The position numbers were made by a program, and so were the translations under genes. DNA of 5,629 nt, taken from contig CALFOF010000036.1 in the NCBI GenBank assembly GCA_937919075.1, positions 1 to 5,629 of the forward strand, read 5' to 3'. Source of the DNA: an uncultured Cyanobium sp. (lineage in GTDB: Bacteria; Cyanobacteriota; Cyanobacteriia; PCC-6307; Cyanobiaceae). Within the stretch, counting starts at the first letter, position 1; the number at the start of each line of letters is the position of its first letter. The notes below the pieces were generated by a model that ran no database searches, was not told the DNA's origin, and worked only from the letters and a program-made list of their open reading frames with translations. Of the stretch, positions 1 to 5,629 are shown in pieces.

Positions 1-54
1 TGTACTTGTACTTGTACTTGTACTTGTACTTGTACTTGTACTTGTACTTGTGCT
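1..54. repeat. Hexanucleotide tandem repeat (TGTACT)n, truncated by window edge
   Basis: Eight perfect copies of TGTACT fill positions 1-48, and a decayed ninth copy (TGTGCT) follows at 49-54. The array continues beyond the left edge, so its true length is unknown. Because the unit is six bases, changes in copy number would keep reading frame if it were translated. The plus frame starting at base 1 reads alternating Cys-Thr and stops at 70-72, so it could be the tail of a gene outside the window, but nothing else supports that. It is most simply read as an intergenic microsatellite. Confidence 0.9.
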
Positions 55-109
55 TCCGCGGCGCAGGAATAGATGTCTGTAACAGGAACAGGAGACGTGC
101 AGGATTGCT

Positions 110-154
110 TGAATCAGTCAGCAATCAGTATCGGTAATCAGCAATCAGTAATCA
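110..154. repeat. Degenerate heptamer array, consensus GYAATCA
   Basis: Read on the plus strand, the units are TGAATCA (110-116), a short GTCA (117-120), GCAATCA (121-127), GTATCG (128-133), GTAATCA (134-140), GCAATCA (141-147) and GTAATCA (148-154). Three consecutive units at 134-154 are uninterrupted. The 13-base string TCAGCAATCAGTA occurs twice, at 118-130 and 138-150. An inverted repeat, GATTGCT (103-109) against AGCAATC (120-126), overlaps the left end. It lacks a T-run, so it is a poor intrinsic terminator for the minus-strand gene ending at 159. The array is more A/T-rich than its surroundings. Confidence 0.75.
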
Positions 155-158
155 TTGG

Positions 159-1304
159 TCAATAGTCGACGCCGCGCTTGAGATCCACGCCGCGCTCGGC
201 GTAGTGCTTGTGGCAGACCATCTCTGAATGAACGCTGGCCAGATCGAAATAGGCCGGCGGATTCTTGCAACGTCCGGTGATGATCACTTCGGTTTCAGCC
301 GGCTTGCGCAGCAGGGTCTGCACGATCGGCTCCACCGGCAGCAACTCCAGATCCACGGTGGGATTCAGTTCATCGAGGATCACAGTTTTGTAGAGGCCGC
401 TGGCGATCGCTGCCCGGGCGATCTCCCAGGCCCGCTCCGCTTCCACATAATCGATCGGTTGCTGCTGGCCGCGCCACACGATCGCATCGCGGCCTGAGCG
501 CAGATGATCCACGAGATGGGGATAGCTTTCGCGCAACGCGGCGATGGCGGCATCTTCGGTGTAACCGGTGCCGCCTTTGAGCCATTGGAGGATCAGCACC
601 CGGTGGCTTTTGTCCTGGCTGATGCCACGGCCGATCGCCTGCAGCGCCTTGCCCAGGGCGCTGGTGGATTTGCCCTTGCCCTCACCGGTGTAGATCTCGA
701 TTCCGCTGAGCCGGCCGCCTTGATCCTCGTGGTGATGGGCCCGCATCTCTGAGTGCAGATCGGCCAGTTGCACCAGTTGGGCCGGTGCCCCCCGGCCGGT
801 GACGATCACTTCCATCCCCGCCGGTTTGTCCGCCAGGGTGCGCACCACCTCGCTTGTCTCCAGCAGACCCAGGTCGAGCACCGGGTTGAGCTCATCGAGC
901 ACCACCACGGAATAGAGCGCGCTGGCGATGGCGCCTTTGGCGATGTCCCAGCCGCGCTGCGCTTCCTGCCGGTCGAAGGCCGTGGCTTCGCCAGCGGTGA
1001 AGAAATCGCCGCGGCCGGTGCGCACCTGATCGATCAGGTGGGGGAAGCCCTGCTGCAGCGCTTCGATGGCCGCGTCCTCGTCGTAGGCGCGCCCCGGGCC
1101 CTTCAAAAAGCGCAGCAGCAGCACCCGTGTGCGTTTCTGCTCGCAGATTCCCAGGCCGATGGTGCGCAGCACCACGCCGAGGGCTGCCTGGCTTTTCCCC
1201 TTACCTTCGCCGTCGTAGACGTGCAACTGGCCGTGGCTGCGCTCACTGCTGCCTGCGGCCGTGCGGATCCCGATGCCCCGGCCGTTGCTTGTGGTCGCTG
1301 CCAT
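159..1304 (-). CDS. Tandem-domain CobO/BtuR-like corrinoid adenosyltransferase (P-loop protein)
   Basis: This 381-residue protein consists of two homologous P-loop domains, at about residues 27-195 and 201-381, roughly half identical by eye. Each has a Walker A motif (GEGKGKS at 32-38 and 207-213), a strand ending LDELNP (136-141 and 310-315), a TGR turn (169-171 and 343-345) and an HSEM motif (184-187 and 359-362). The HSEM block is followed by histidines. The C-terminal ending GVDLKRGVDY resembles the tail of single-domain BtuR/CobA enzymes. Those enzymes transfer the adenosyl group of ATP to Co(I) corrinoids, work as cytosolic dimers and are usually near 200 residues, so this may be a covalent pseudo-dimer. 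The ATG start follows an in-frame TAG 27 nt upstream. About 25 polar residues precede the first strand, and I see no clear Shine-Dalgarno. It diverges from larE. Corrinoid activity is inferred from family; a related P-loop role is possible. Confidence 0.8.
   Translation of the reverse strand: MAATTSNGRGIGIRTAAGSSERSHGQLHVYDGEGKGKSQAALGVVLRTIGLGICEQKRTRVLLLRFLKGPGRAYDEDAAIEALQQGFPHLIDQVRTGRGDFFTAGEATAFDRQEAQRGWDIAKGAIASALYSVVVLDELNPVLDLGLLETSEVVRTLADKPAGMEVIVTGRGAPAQLVQLADLHSEMRAHHHEDQGGRLSGIEIYTGEGKGKSTSALGKALQAIGRGISQDKSHRVLILQWLKGGTGYTEDAAIAALRESYPHLVDHLRSGRDAIVWRGQQQPIDYVEAERAWEIARAAIASGLYKTVILDELNPTVDLELLPVEPIVQTLLRKPAETEVIITGRCKNPPAYFDLASVHSEMVCHKHYAERGVDLKRGVDY
403..410. other. HIP1 octamer GCGATCGC
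   Basis: A perfect palindromic GCGATCGC lies inside the minus-strand adenosyltransferase-like gene. HIP1 is over-represented in many cyanobacterial genomes, so it supports the taxonomic reading. It carries no specific function here. Confidence 0.6.
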
Positions 1305-1350
1305 GGCCCCGGCTTCTACGATCAGATGCTAACGATCGGCAGTGACTGGA

Positions 1351-2271
1351 ATGTCTCCACCAGCACTGCCGTTCCAGGTGGGCCAGGGCGCCGCTGTTCC
1401 TGCCCTGCACCGCCAGCTGGAGGCCTTGCCGGCCGATCTGGGCATCCTGCTGGAGCGGCTACGCGCTCGGCTGCACGGTTTTGGCGCAGTGGTGGTGGCC
1501 TATTCCGGCGGGGTGGACAGCGCCCTGGTGGCAGCGGTGGCAGCCGAACAGCTGGGCGATGCGGCCCTGGCCGTGACGGGTGTTTCCCCTGCCCTGGCTC
1601 CCCATCTACTCCAGGAGGCACGCCAGCAGGCGGCCTGGATGGGCATCCGTCACCAGGAGGTGGCCACCGCCGAATTGCAGGATCCTGCCTACTTCCGCAA
1701 CCCCGCCAACCGCTGCTACGCCTGCAAGAAGGAGCTGCACGGGGTGCTGGCGGATCGGATCGCCGCCGGCAGCGGCCTGCAGGTGGTCGATGGCGTCAAC
1801 CTCGACGACCTCGGCGATTACCGCCCGGGGATCGAGGCCGCCCGGGAGCATGGGGTGATCTCACCGCTCGCGGAACTCGGCATCGACAAGGCGGCCGTGC
1901 GTCAGATCTCGCGTGCGCTCGGTTTCCCCTGGTGGGACAAACCTGCCCAGCCGTGCCTCTCCTCCAGGTTCCCCTACGGCGAGCCGATCACGGCGCAGCG
2001 CCTTGAACGATTGGCGCGCGCCGAAGACTGGTTGCGCCGCCAGGGGGTGCGCGAGTTGCGGGTGCGGGTGCAGGGGGAGACGGCCCGGATCGAGGTGCCC
2101 GTCGACCAGCTCGACTCCTTTTTGCTCCGGCTGCCGCGGCAGGAATTGGTGGACACGTTCCTGGGCCTTGGATTCACCGCCGTGAGCCTGGACCTGGAAG
2201 GTCTGGTGAGCGGCAAGTTGAACCGCCAGCTAAACAGCCAGTTGCCTGGCGCAGCAACGGGACGAAGCTGA
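1351..2271 (+). CDS. larE: LarE, ATP-dependent sulfur insertase for nickel-pincer nucleotide cofactor
   Basis: LarE adenylates a carboxylate of pyridinium bis-carboxylic acid mononucleotide and installs sulfur, making the precursor of the nickel-pincer nucleotide used by lactate racemase-type enzymes. From the ATG, the protein is 306 residues, somewhat longer than typical LarE owing to about 40 extra N-terminal residues. The PP-loop SGGVDS is at 52-57. NRCYACKKEL (120-129) supplies Cys122 and Cys125. QPCLSSRFPYG supplies Cys202, in the position of the sacrificial cysteine of Lactobacillus plantarum LarE. Three cysteines suggest the [4Fe-4S]-type LarE rather than the sacrificial type (inference). 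An in-frame GTG at 1342 is an alternative start, and neither has a clear Shine-Dalgarno. No larB, larC or larA is in the window. The gene diverges from the adenosyltransferase-like gene across less than 50 bases and converges on speD. Confidence 0.88.
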   Translation: MSPPALPFQVGQGAAVPALHRQLEALPADLGILLERLRARLHGFGAVVVAYSGGVDSALVAAVAAEQLGDAALAVTGVSPALAPHLLQEARQQAAWMGIRHQEVATAELQDPAYFRNPANRCYACKKELHGVLADRIAAGSGLQVVDGVNLDDLGDYRPGIEAAREHGVISPLAELGIDKAAVRQISRALGFPWWDKPAQPCLSSRFPYGEPITAQRLERLARAEDWLRRQGVRELRVRVQGETARIEVPVDQLDSFLLRLPRQELVDTFLGLGFTAVSLDLEGLVSGKLNRQLNSQLPGAATGRS

Positions 2272-2335
2272 GGGACGCCAAACCATGGGACGTTCAGCGC
2301 TCAGAGAGAGGCCAAGCAATGGCAAGACAACTGTC

Positions 2336-2367
2336 GGGCAACCGCCGGGCAACCGCCGGGCAATGGC
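2336..2367. repeat. Short 11-bp tandem repeat GGGCAACCGCC
   Basis: Two perfect copies of GGGCAACCGCC lie at 2336-2346 and 2347-2357, followed by a partial copy (GGGCAATGGC, 2358-2367). A second short direct repeat, GCAATGGCA, occurs at 2316-2324 and 2360-2368. They sit in the spacer between the convergent larE and speD genes and look like local slippage duplication. No function is evident. Confidence 0.7.
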
Positions 2368-2381
2368 ATGGCCAGACACTG

Positions 2382-2418
2382 AAAAAGGTGGGTAGGGCAC
2401 TGAACGCCCGCCCACCTT
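2382..2418 (-). terminator. Intrinsic terminator for speD
   Basis: AAGGTGGG (2385-2392) pairs with CCCACCTT (2411-2418), and GGGC (2395-2398) pairs with GCCC (2406-2409). A small internal bulge separates the two stems, and the loop has seven bases. On the minus strand the hairpin is followed directly by a run of five T (complement of 2382-2386). It lies about 30 bases beyond the speD stop. The plus strand has no T-run after the stem, so it should act mainly on minus-strand transcripts. Confidence 0.8.
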
Positions 2419-2445
2419 GGCCCTCTTGATGTGCACCAGTCTGGA

Positions 2446-2952
2446 TCAGGCGGCGGGCACGGGTTCGCGGATTCCGTCGGCGATTGATGCGGGCGTTTCG
2501 CGACGGAAGCTCTTCAACTTCCGCCGTGTGGCACCGAGTTCCTGGCCAAGGACATCACAGGCCCGCTCCGGCATGGTGTGATCCCCGCAGGTGAACACAT
2601 CGACGGCGGCGTAACCGGATTCCGGCCACGTGTGAATCGAGATGTGGGATTCGGCCAGAAGAGCAAGCCCCGTAACGCCCTGCGGTTCGAACCGATGGGT
2701 GATGAGGTTCAGGAGAGTGGCGCCAGCACGTTTCGCTGCTGTCGTGATGGCGGTCCTGAGGAAGGCTTCGTCGTCGAGCTTCTGCGGGTTGCAGTCGTAG
2801 AGCTCGAGGATGCAGTGTTTGCCCACCATCGTTTCAGGTGAGCTCGCCGCGGGTTCAGCCGGGGCAGGGGACGTGGGGTGCTTAGGGCTCTTCAGGCTTT
2901 GGGCTCCGTTCCATCCCGGGTTGGGGTGGAGGCAGGGCAGGGTTTGGGTCAT
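2446..2952 (-). CDS. speD: S-adenosylmethionine decarboxylase proenzyme (SpeD, prokaryotic class)
   Basis: SpeD decarboxylates S-adenosylmethionine to supply the aminopropyl donor for spermidine-type polyamines. The 168-residue reading begins at an ATG at 2952. The conserved domain begins at [13 protein letters not shown] (43-55). The self-cleavage site is LLAES at 98-102: cutting between Glu101 and Ser102 converts Ser102 to the pyruvoyl group. His107 and Cys122 lie at the same spacing from it as His68 and Cys83 from Ser63 in the Thermotoga maritima enzyme. The first 41 residues are rich in Pro, Ser and Ala and lie outside the usual 120-130 residue family core. An internal ATG at 2829 (Met42, just before VGKHC) would give 127 residues and is a real alternative. 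I prefer 2952 because the stretch between has coding-like G/C third positions and an A/T-rich spacer sits directly upstream. The gene follows recF by 38 bases. Confidence 0.9.
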   Translation of the reverse strand: MTQTLPCLHPNPGWNGAQSLKSPKHPTSPAPAEPAASSPETMVGKHCILELYDCNPQKLDDEAFLRTAITTAAKRAGATLLNLITHRFEPQGVTGLALLAESHISIHTWPESGYAAVDVFTCGDHTMPERACDVLGQELGATRRKLKSFRRETPASIADGIREPVPAA

Positions 2953-2990
2953 CGAATCTGAACAAAGAACAATGCATCTTAGTGCCCGCT
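2953..2990 (-). promoter_or_regulatory. A/T-rich recF-speD spacer, possible speD promoter
   Basis: This 38-base gap is clearly more A/T-rich than the flanking genes. On the minus strand it holds TAAGAT (complement of 2976-2981), a 4-of-6 match to a -10 box, about 23 bases before the ATG at 2952. Only a poor -35 candidate (TTGTGG, inside the end of recF, 15-base spacing) is visible. A separate speD promoter is possible, but co-transcription with recF cannot be excluded. Confidence 0.2.
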
Positions 2991-4136
2991 TTAAGGCCAC
3001 AAGTGGATCGCCCCTGCCTCGATCCCCACCCGTTGGGAGCCTGCGGCCCAGCGATCGCTGAAGCCTTCCAGGTGGGTGGTGCTCACCAGGCACTGATGCG
3101 CCTCCCCCACCGCTTCCAGTAGCACCTGCTGGCGGGTCGGGTCGAGCTCGGCGAGCACGTCGTCGAGCAGCAGCAGGGGTGGCTCGCCGCAGAGTTGCTG
3201 CACCAGCTCCAGCTCGGCCAGCTTCAGCGCCAGAACAAGGGTTCGCTGCTGGCCGGCCGAGCCAAAGCGGCGGGCCGGCTGATCGCCGAGCAGCAGGCCC
3301 ACCTCGTCGCGGTGCGGCCCCACCTGGCACTGGCCCAGCCGGCGCTCCTCGTGGCGCTGACGCTGGAGCTGCTCGATCAGGGCGTCCCGCCATGGGGCCT
3401 CTTCCTCCTCCCCCTCCAGCACGCTGCCGGGCTGGTAGCGCAGCTCCAGCTGCTCACGGCCTCCGCTCAGCCGGGCCTGCCAGGCGGCCGCGAGTGGTTG
3501 CAGGCGCGCCAGCGCCCGCCGCCGCCGCCGGTGCAGCCGGGTGCCGACCACCGCCATCTGATGGTCGAAGGCATCAAGCAAGGCCTCCTGCTCCGTCCCG
3601 GGCAGGCCCCCGCGCCAAAGGCGGCTGCGCTGCCGCAGCAGGCGGGCGTAGCGGCTCAGCAGCTCGCTGTAGACGGGCTCGAGCTGCAGCACCACCCGGT
3701 CGAGCCATTGGCGCCGCAGGGCCGGTTCGCCGCGCACCAGGTGCAGGTCGAGGGCGCTGAAGCCGACGCAGCGCAGCGGACCGATCAGATCGTGCTGGCG
3801 GCTCAGGGTCTTGCCGTTGCGCCGTGCCGTGCGTCCGCCCCGCTGGCGCAGTTCCAGTTCCAGGGCGTCACTGGCGTTGGCCGCGCCATGGCTGTTTGCC
3901 GTTGCCAGCTCACGGCAGAAGCCGCGCACCAAGGCGTGGCTTTCGCCGTGCTGGATCAGGTCGAGGTCGCTGCCGGTGCGATGCGAGCGCAGGCTGCCGA
4001 GCAGCTCCACCGCTTCCAGCAGGTTCGACTTGCCTTCGCCATTGGCTCCGATCACCAACAGCCGCGGGGCTTCGATCTCCAGCTCCAGCCTGGCGTAATT
4101 GCGGAAATGCAGCAGCTCCAGGCGATGCAGCCGAAT
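2991..4136 (-). CDS. recF: DNA replication and repair protein RecF, apparent ATT start
   Basis: RecF is an SMC-like ABC ATPase that helps load RecA at gapped DNA with RecO and RecR. From the proposed start the protein is 381 residues. The N-terminal strand has HFRNY (10-14), Walker A is GANGEGKS (30-37), GPHRDEV is at 273-279, the ABC signature region begins FGSAGQQRT (291-299), Walker B with the D-loop is [12 protein letters not shown] (321-332), and the H-loop region is STTHLEGF (352-359). All expected motifs are present. The start is odd: between the in-frame TGA (4194-4196) and Walker A the first ATG, GTG or TTG is a TTG at 4058, which would remove the conserved first strand and HFRNY. 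Aligning with Escherichia coli RecF places its initiator Met on the ATT at 4134-4136; a CTG at 4128-4130 is the next option. No Shine-Dalgarno is visible. It ends 38 bases before speD. Confidence 0.9.
   Translation of the reverse strand: MRLHRLELLHFRNYARLELEIEAPRLLVIGANGEGKSNLLEAVELLGSLRSHRTGSDLDLIQHGESHALVRGFCRELATANSHGAANASDALELELRQRGGRTARRNGKTLSRQHDLIGPLRCVGFSALDLHLVRGEPALRRQWLDRVVLQLEPVYSELLSRYARLLRQRSRLWRGGLPGTEQEALLDAFDHQMAVVGTRLHRRRRRALARLQPLAAAWQARLSGGREQLELRYQPGSVLEGEEEEAPWRDALIEQLQRQRHEERRLGQCQVGPHRDEVGLLLGDQPARRFGSAGQQRTLVLALKLAELELVQQLCGEPPLLLLDDVLAELDPTRQQVLLEAVGEAHQCLVSTTHLEGFSDRWAAGSQRVGIEAGAIHLWP
3051..3058. other. HIP1 octamer GCGATCGC
   Basis: This is the second perfect HIP1 palindrome in the window, inside the 3' end of recF. 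It supports a cyanobacterial origin only. Confidence 0.6.
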
Positions 4137-4251
4137 GGGTCTGGGGCGGCTTGCGGCTAAGGTAGGGCGAGTGGTGAAGGCGTTGTCTTCCCCTCAAGGT
4201 TGTCAGGCATTGTCTGTCCACCCACGTGATCCGGCCCACTGCGCCGTACAC

Positions 4252-4325
4252 GGGCATGTAGCTCAGCTGGATAGAGCATCAGATTCCGGTTCTGAGGGTC
4301 GGGGGTTCGAATCCCTCCATGCTCG
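4252..4325 (+). tRNA. tRNA-Arg, anticodon CCG
   Basis: A complete 74-base cloverleaf can be folded by hand. The acceptor stem pairs GGGCATG (4252-4258) with CATGCTC (4318-4324), with one G-U pair and G4325 as discriminator. The D arm is GCTC (4261-4264) with GAGC (4274-4277). The anticodon stem TCAGA/TCTGA encloses TTCCGGT, so the anticodon is CCG at 4286-4288, reading the arginine codon CGG. The T arm is at 4301-4317 with the loop TTCGAAT. CCA is not encoded. The gene lies between recF and the GNAT-like gene, on the opposite strand to both. The region 4137-4251 between it and recF holds no other gene, and I could not identify a convincing promoter there. Confidence 0.96.
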
Positions 4326-4354
4326 CTTCATTCATTGCTCCCTTCATCTGTGGC

Positions 4355-4371
4355 CGGCTGTCACTCAGCCG
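4355..4371. terminator. Weak hairpin between tRNA-Arg and the GNAT-like gene
   Basis: CGGCTG (4355-4360) pairs with CAGCCG (4366-4371) around the loop TCACT. It lies 30 bases after the tRNA and 14 bases beyond the stop of the convergent GNAT-like gene, a sensible place for a transcription stop on both strands. Neither side has a proper T-run, so terminator function is only possible. Confidence 0.25.
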
Positions 4372-4384
4372 TTGGTCGTGGTGA

Positions 4385-4873
4385 TCACCCCTCGCTGGTG
4401 GGGGCGGAGGCTGCCTCCTTGAGGCACAAGCCCATGGCGCGAATGCCACCCGGATCCACCAGGAAGCCATAGCGGCGCAGGGCCGGCAGGGCCTCCGGTG
4501 GCGCCGCCACCGAGATGCTGCAACCACTTAGCTCACGGCGCAGGCGGGAGAGAGCGGCATGCACCAGCACGGTGAGCACCGCTTGCTGCTGCTGCTCGTC
4601 ACCGGGGGCGGCGGCCAAATCCCAGAGGTTGGCGTTCAGCGCCTGATCGCTGGTGGCACGCACGAAGCCCACCAGCTCCCCCGCGGTGTTGCGCACGCTC
4701 AGCTGCCAGGTGCTGCGCAGGAGCACCTGCGCCAGCTTGGCCTCACTGCGCTGCGGCTCGCCGCAGGCCATGAGCAGCAGGTTCAGCTCACCGGGTTGTG
4801 GGGAGGGCTCACTCTCCAGGACGTACCCATCAGGGAGACGCGGCACGGCGGGTTGGTTGCGAAACGGGATCAA
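4385..4873 (-). CDS. Small GNAT-like acetyltransferase-fold protein, acetyl-CoA loop degenerate
   Basis: From a TTG at 4873 the protein is 162 residues. The core LVGFVRATSDQALNANLWDL (67-86) matches the strand 3-4 region of cyanobacterial GNAT proteins, which normally transfer acetyl from acetyl-CoA to an amine. A helix-rich stretch (about 99-113) follows, then SISVAAPPEALPALRRYGF (119-137), the usual C-terminal strand-helix-YGF of the fold. The pyrophosphate loop that should read like QxxGxG/A is instead DEQQQQAVLT (92-101), with no glycines, so acetyl-CoA binding may be weak or lost (inference). The start is uncertain: no ATG fits without running into ppc. TTG 4873 gives a 7-base gap from the ppc stop; GTG 4846 is the alternative. 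The spacing suggests co-transcription with ppc. The substrate is unknown. Confidence 0.72.
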   Translation of the reverse strand: MIPFRNQPAVPRLPDGYVLESEPSPQPGELNLLLMACGEPQRSEAKLAQVLLRSTWQLSVRNTAGELVGFVRATSDQALNANLWDLAAAPGDEQQQQAVLTVLVHAALSRLRRELSGCSISVAAPPEALPALRRYGFLVDPGGIRAMGLCLKEAASAPTSEG

Positions 4874-4880
4874 GCAGCGT

Positions 4881-5629
4881 TCAACCCGTATTGCGCATGC
4901 CGGCGGCGATGCCGTTGATCGTGAGCAGGGCGCCGCGCAGCAATTCGCTGCGGCTGTAGGTGCGCCCATCGGTGGCAGCATCGCTGGCCACTTCACTCAT
5001 CGGCGGCTGGCGGTGCTGGTCGCGCAGCCGGCGCAGCAAGGCCACCTGCAGGAAGCCCAGCGGAATGATCGTGCGGTTGCGCAGATCGACCGAGAGTTGC
5101 AGGGCAGGGTCGCCATCAAGCAGGCGGGTGTGGCCGGAGATCTTCAGCACCAGATCACGGGTGAGCGTGAACTCTGCGGCGATCACGTCAAAAATGCCTT
5201 CAAAGGCTTCGCGGTGGCTGGGCCGGCCCAGGGCTTGCACGTAGTGATGGGCCAGATCGAGATCCACCTTCGAGAGGGTCATCTCCACCTTGGAGATCAG
5301 CATCCGGAAGAAGGGCCAGCGTTGATAGAGCAGCTTCAGCAGCTCCAACTGGTCGGGGTCGTTCTCCAGCTCCTCCTGCAGCGCCGCCCCCACGCCGAAC
5401 CAGCTGGGCAGCAGGAAGCGGCTCTGGGTCCAGCCGAACACCCACGGGATGGCCCGCAGGCTGGACAGATCCTTGGCGCCGCTCTTGCGCCGGGCCGGGC
5501 GGCTGGAGATCTGCAGCTTGCTGATCTCCTCGATCGGGGTGACCTGCTGGAAGAACTCCACCAGGTCGGGGTTTTCGTGCACCAGCTTGCGGTAGTGCTG
5601 ACGGGAGCGGGCGCCGAGACGGCCCATCA
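4881..5629 (-). CDS. ppc: Phosphoenolpyruvate carboxylase, C-terminal part (5' end outside window)
   Basis: PEPC carboxylates phosphoenolpyruvate with bicarbonate to oxaloacetate, the main anaplerotic entry to the incomplete or modified TCA cycle of cyanobacteria. About 249 C-terminal residues of a protein usually near 1,000 are visible. Counting from the Met codon at 5625-5627 as residue 1, SSRPARRK is at 41-48 and the hallmark [14 protein letters not shown] at 57-70, followed by LPSWFGVG (73-80). SKVD (119-122), LRN (182-184) and the terminal AAGMRNTG (241-248) contain the counterparts of Lys773, Arg832 and Asn881, which bind inhibitory aspartate in the Escherichia coli enzyme. That part of the allosteric site is therefore intact; the Arg587 loop lies outside. 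Residues about 204-228 form a linker longer than in E. coli. The reading frame is unbroken to the right edge. Confidence 0.97.
   Translation of the reverse strand, partial: MGRLGARSRQHYRKLVHENPDLVEFFQQVTPIEEISKLQISSRPARRKSGAKDLSSLRAIPWVFGWTQSRFLLPSWFGVGAALQEELENDPDQLELLKLLYQRWPFFRMLISKVEMTLSKVDLDLAHHYVQALGRPSHREAFEGIFDVIAAEFTLTRDLVLKISGHTRLLDGDPALQLSVDLRNRTIIPLGFLQVALLRRLRDQHRQPPMSEVASDAATDGRTYSRSELLRGALLTINGIAAGMRNTG

Noticed and set aside
103..126. Inverted repeat GATTGCT/AGCAATC as terminator of the adenosyltransferase-like gene
   Set aside because: The stem is only seven pairs with a ten-base loop and no T-run on the minus strand; it may simply arise from the heptamer units.
753..2006. 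Long plus-strand open frame (417 codons) across the adenosyltransferase-like gene and into larE
   Set aside because: It runs antisense to a gene with clear paired motifs, then crosses larE in the wrong frame, and its translation shows no recognisable domain. It is a product of high GC content.
2953..3393. In-frame upstream extension of speD to 3393
   Set aside because: The extension is Arg/Ala/Pro/Gly-rich shadow sequence overlapping the 3' end of recF in another frame. SpeD proteins do not have such an N-terminus.
3195..4160. Long plus-strand open frame (321 codons) opposite recF
   Set aside because: It is rich in Gln, Ala and Leu with no family motif, and lies exactly opposite recF, which carries the full ABC ATPase motif set.
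4200..4230. TTGTCA (4200-4205) and CGTGAT (4225-4230) as a tRNA-Arg promoter
   Set aside because: The 19-base spacing and a weak -10 match make this little better than chance in such a region.
4252..4330. tRNA-Arg as an integration site for a mobile element
   Set aside because: There is no integrase, no repeat of the tRNA 3' end and no foreign composition in the window; both neighbours look like core genes.
4874..4996. ATG start at 4996 for the GNAT-like gene
   Set aside because: It would overlap the end of ppc by more than 110 bases, and the added residues are a low-complexity shadow of the conserved PEPC C-terminus.

Overview
This window looks like chromosomal core DNA from a high-GC picocyanobacterium of the Synechococcus/Cyanobium group. 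The evidence is a cyanobacterial-style gene set, two HIP1 octamers (GCGATCGC), G/C-rich third codon positions, and a ppc / small protein / tRNA-Arg / recF / speD order that I recall, without checking, from that lineage. The exact genus is inference.

Layout from left to right. Positions 1-158 are non-coding and hold two unrelated simple repeats: a hexamer tract cut by the window edge, and a heptamer-like array. Next, on the minus strand, is a 381-residue protein made of two tandem CobO/BtuR-like P-loop domains. Diverging from it on the plus strand is larE, a PP-loop sulfur insertase for the nickel-pincer nucleotide cofactor. A repeat-bearing spacer (2272-2445), which also carries the speD terminator, separates larE from a minus-strand block of speD and recF. 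The plus-strand tRNA-Arg(CCG) follows. The window ends with two minus-strand genes: a small GNAT-like protein and the C-terminal quarter of phosphoenolpyruvate carboxylase (ppc), whose 5' part lies outside.

The genes are mostly unrelated housekeeping functions: corrinoid adenosylation (probable), nickel cofactor assembly, polyamine synthesis, recombinational repair, tRNA supply and anaplerotic carbon fixation. Two co-directional pairs may be co-transcribed: ppc with the GNAT-like gene (7 nt gap), and recF with speD (38 nt gap).

I did not find a new multi-gene system. The points most worth a second look are: recF has no ATG, GTG or TTG at its conserved N-terminus and appears to start at ATT; the corrinoid-adenosyltransferase-like protein is a full internal duplication; the GNAT-like protein lacks the usual glycines of the acetyl-CoA loop; LarE is of the three-cysteine kind; and two simple-sequence arrays lie side by side at the left edge.
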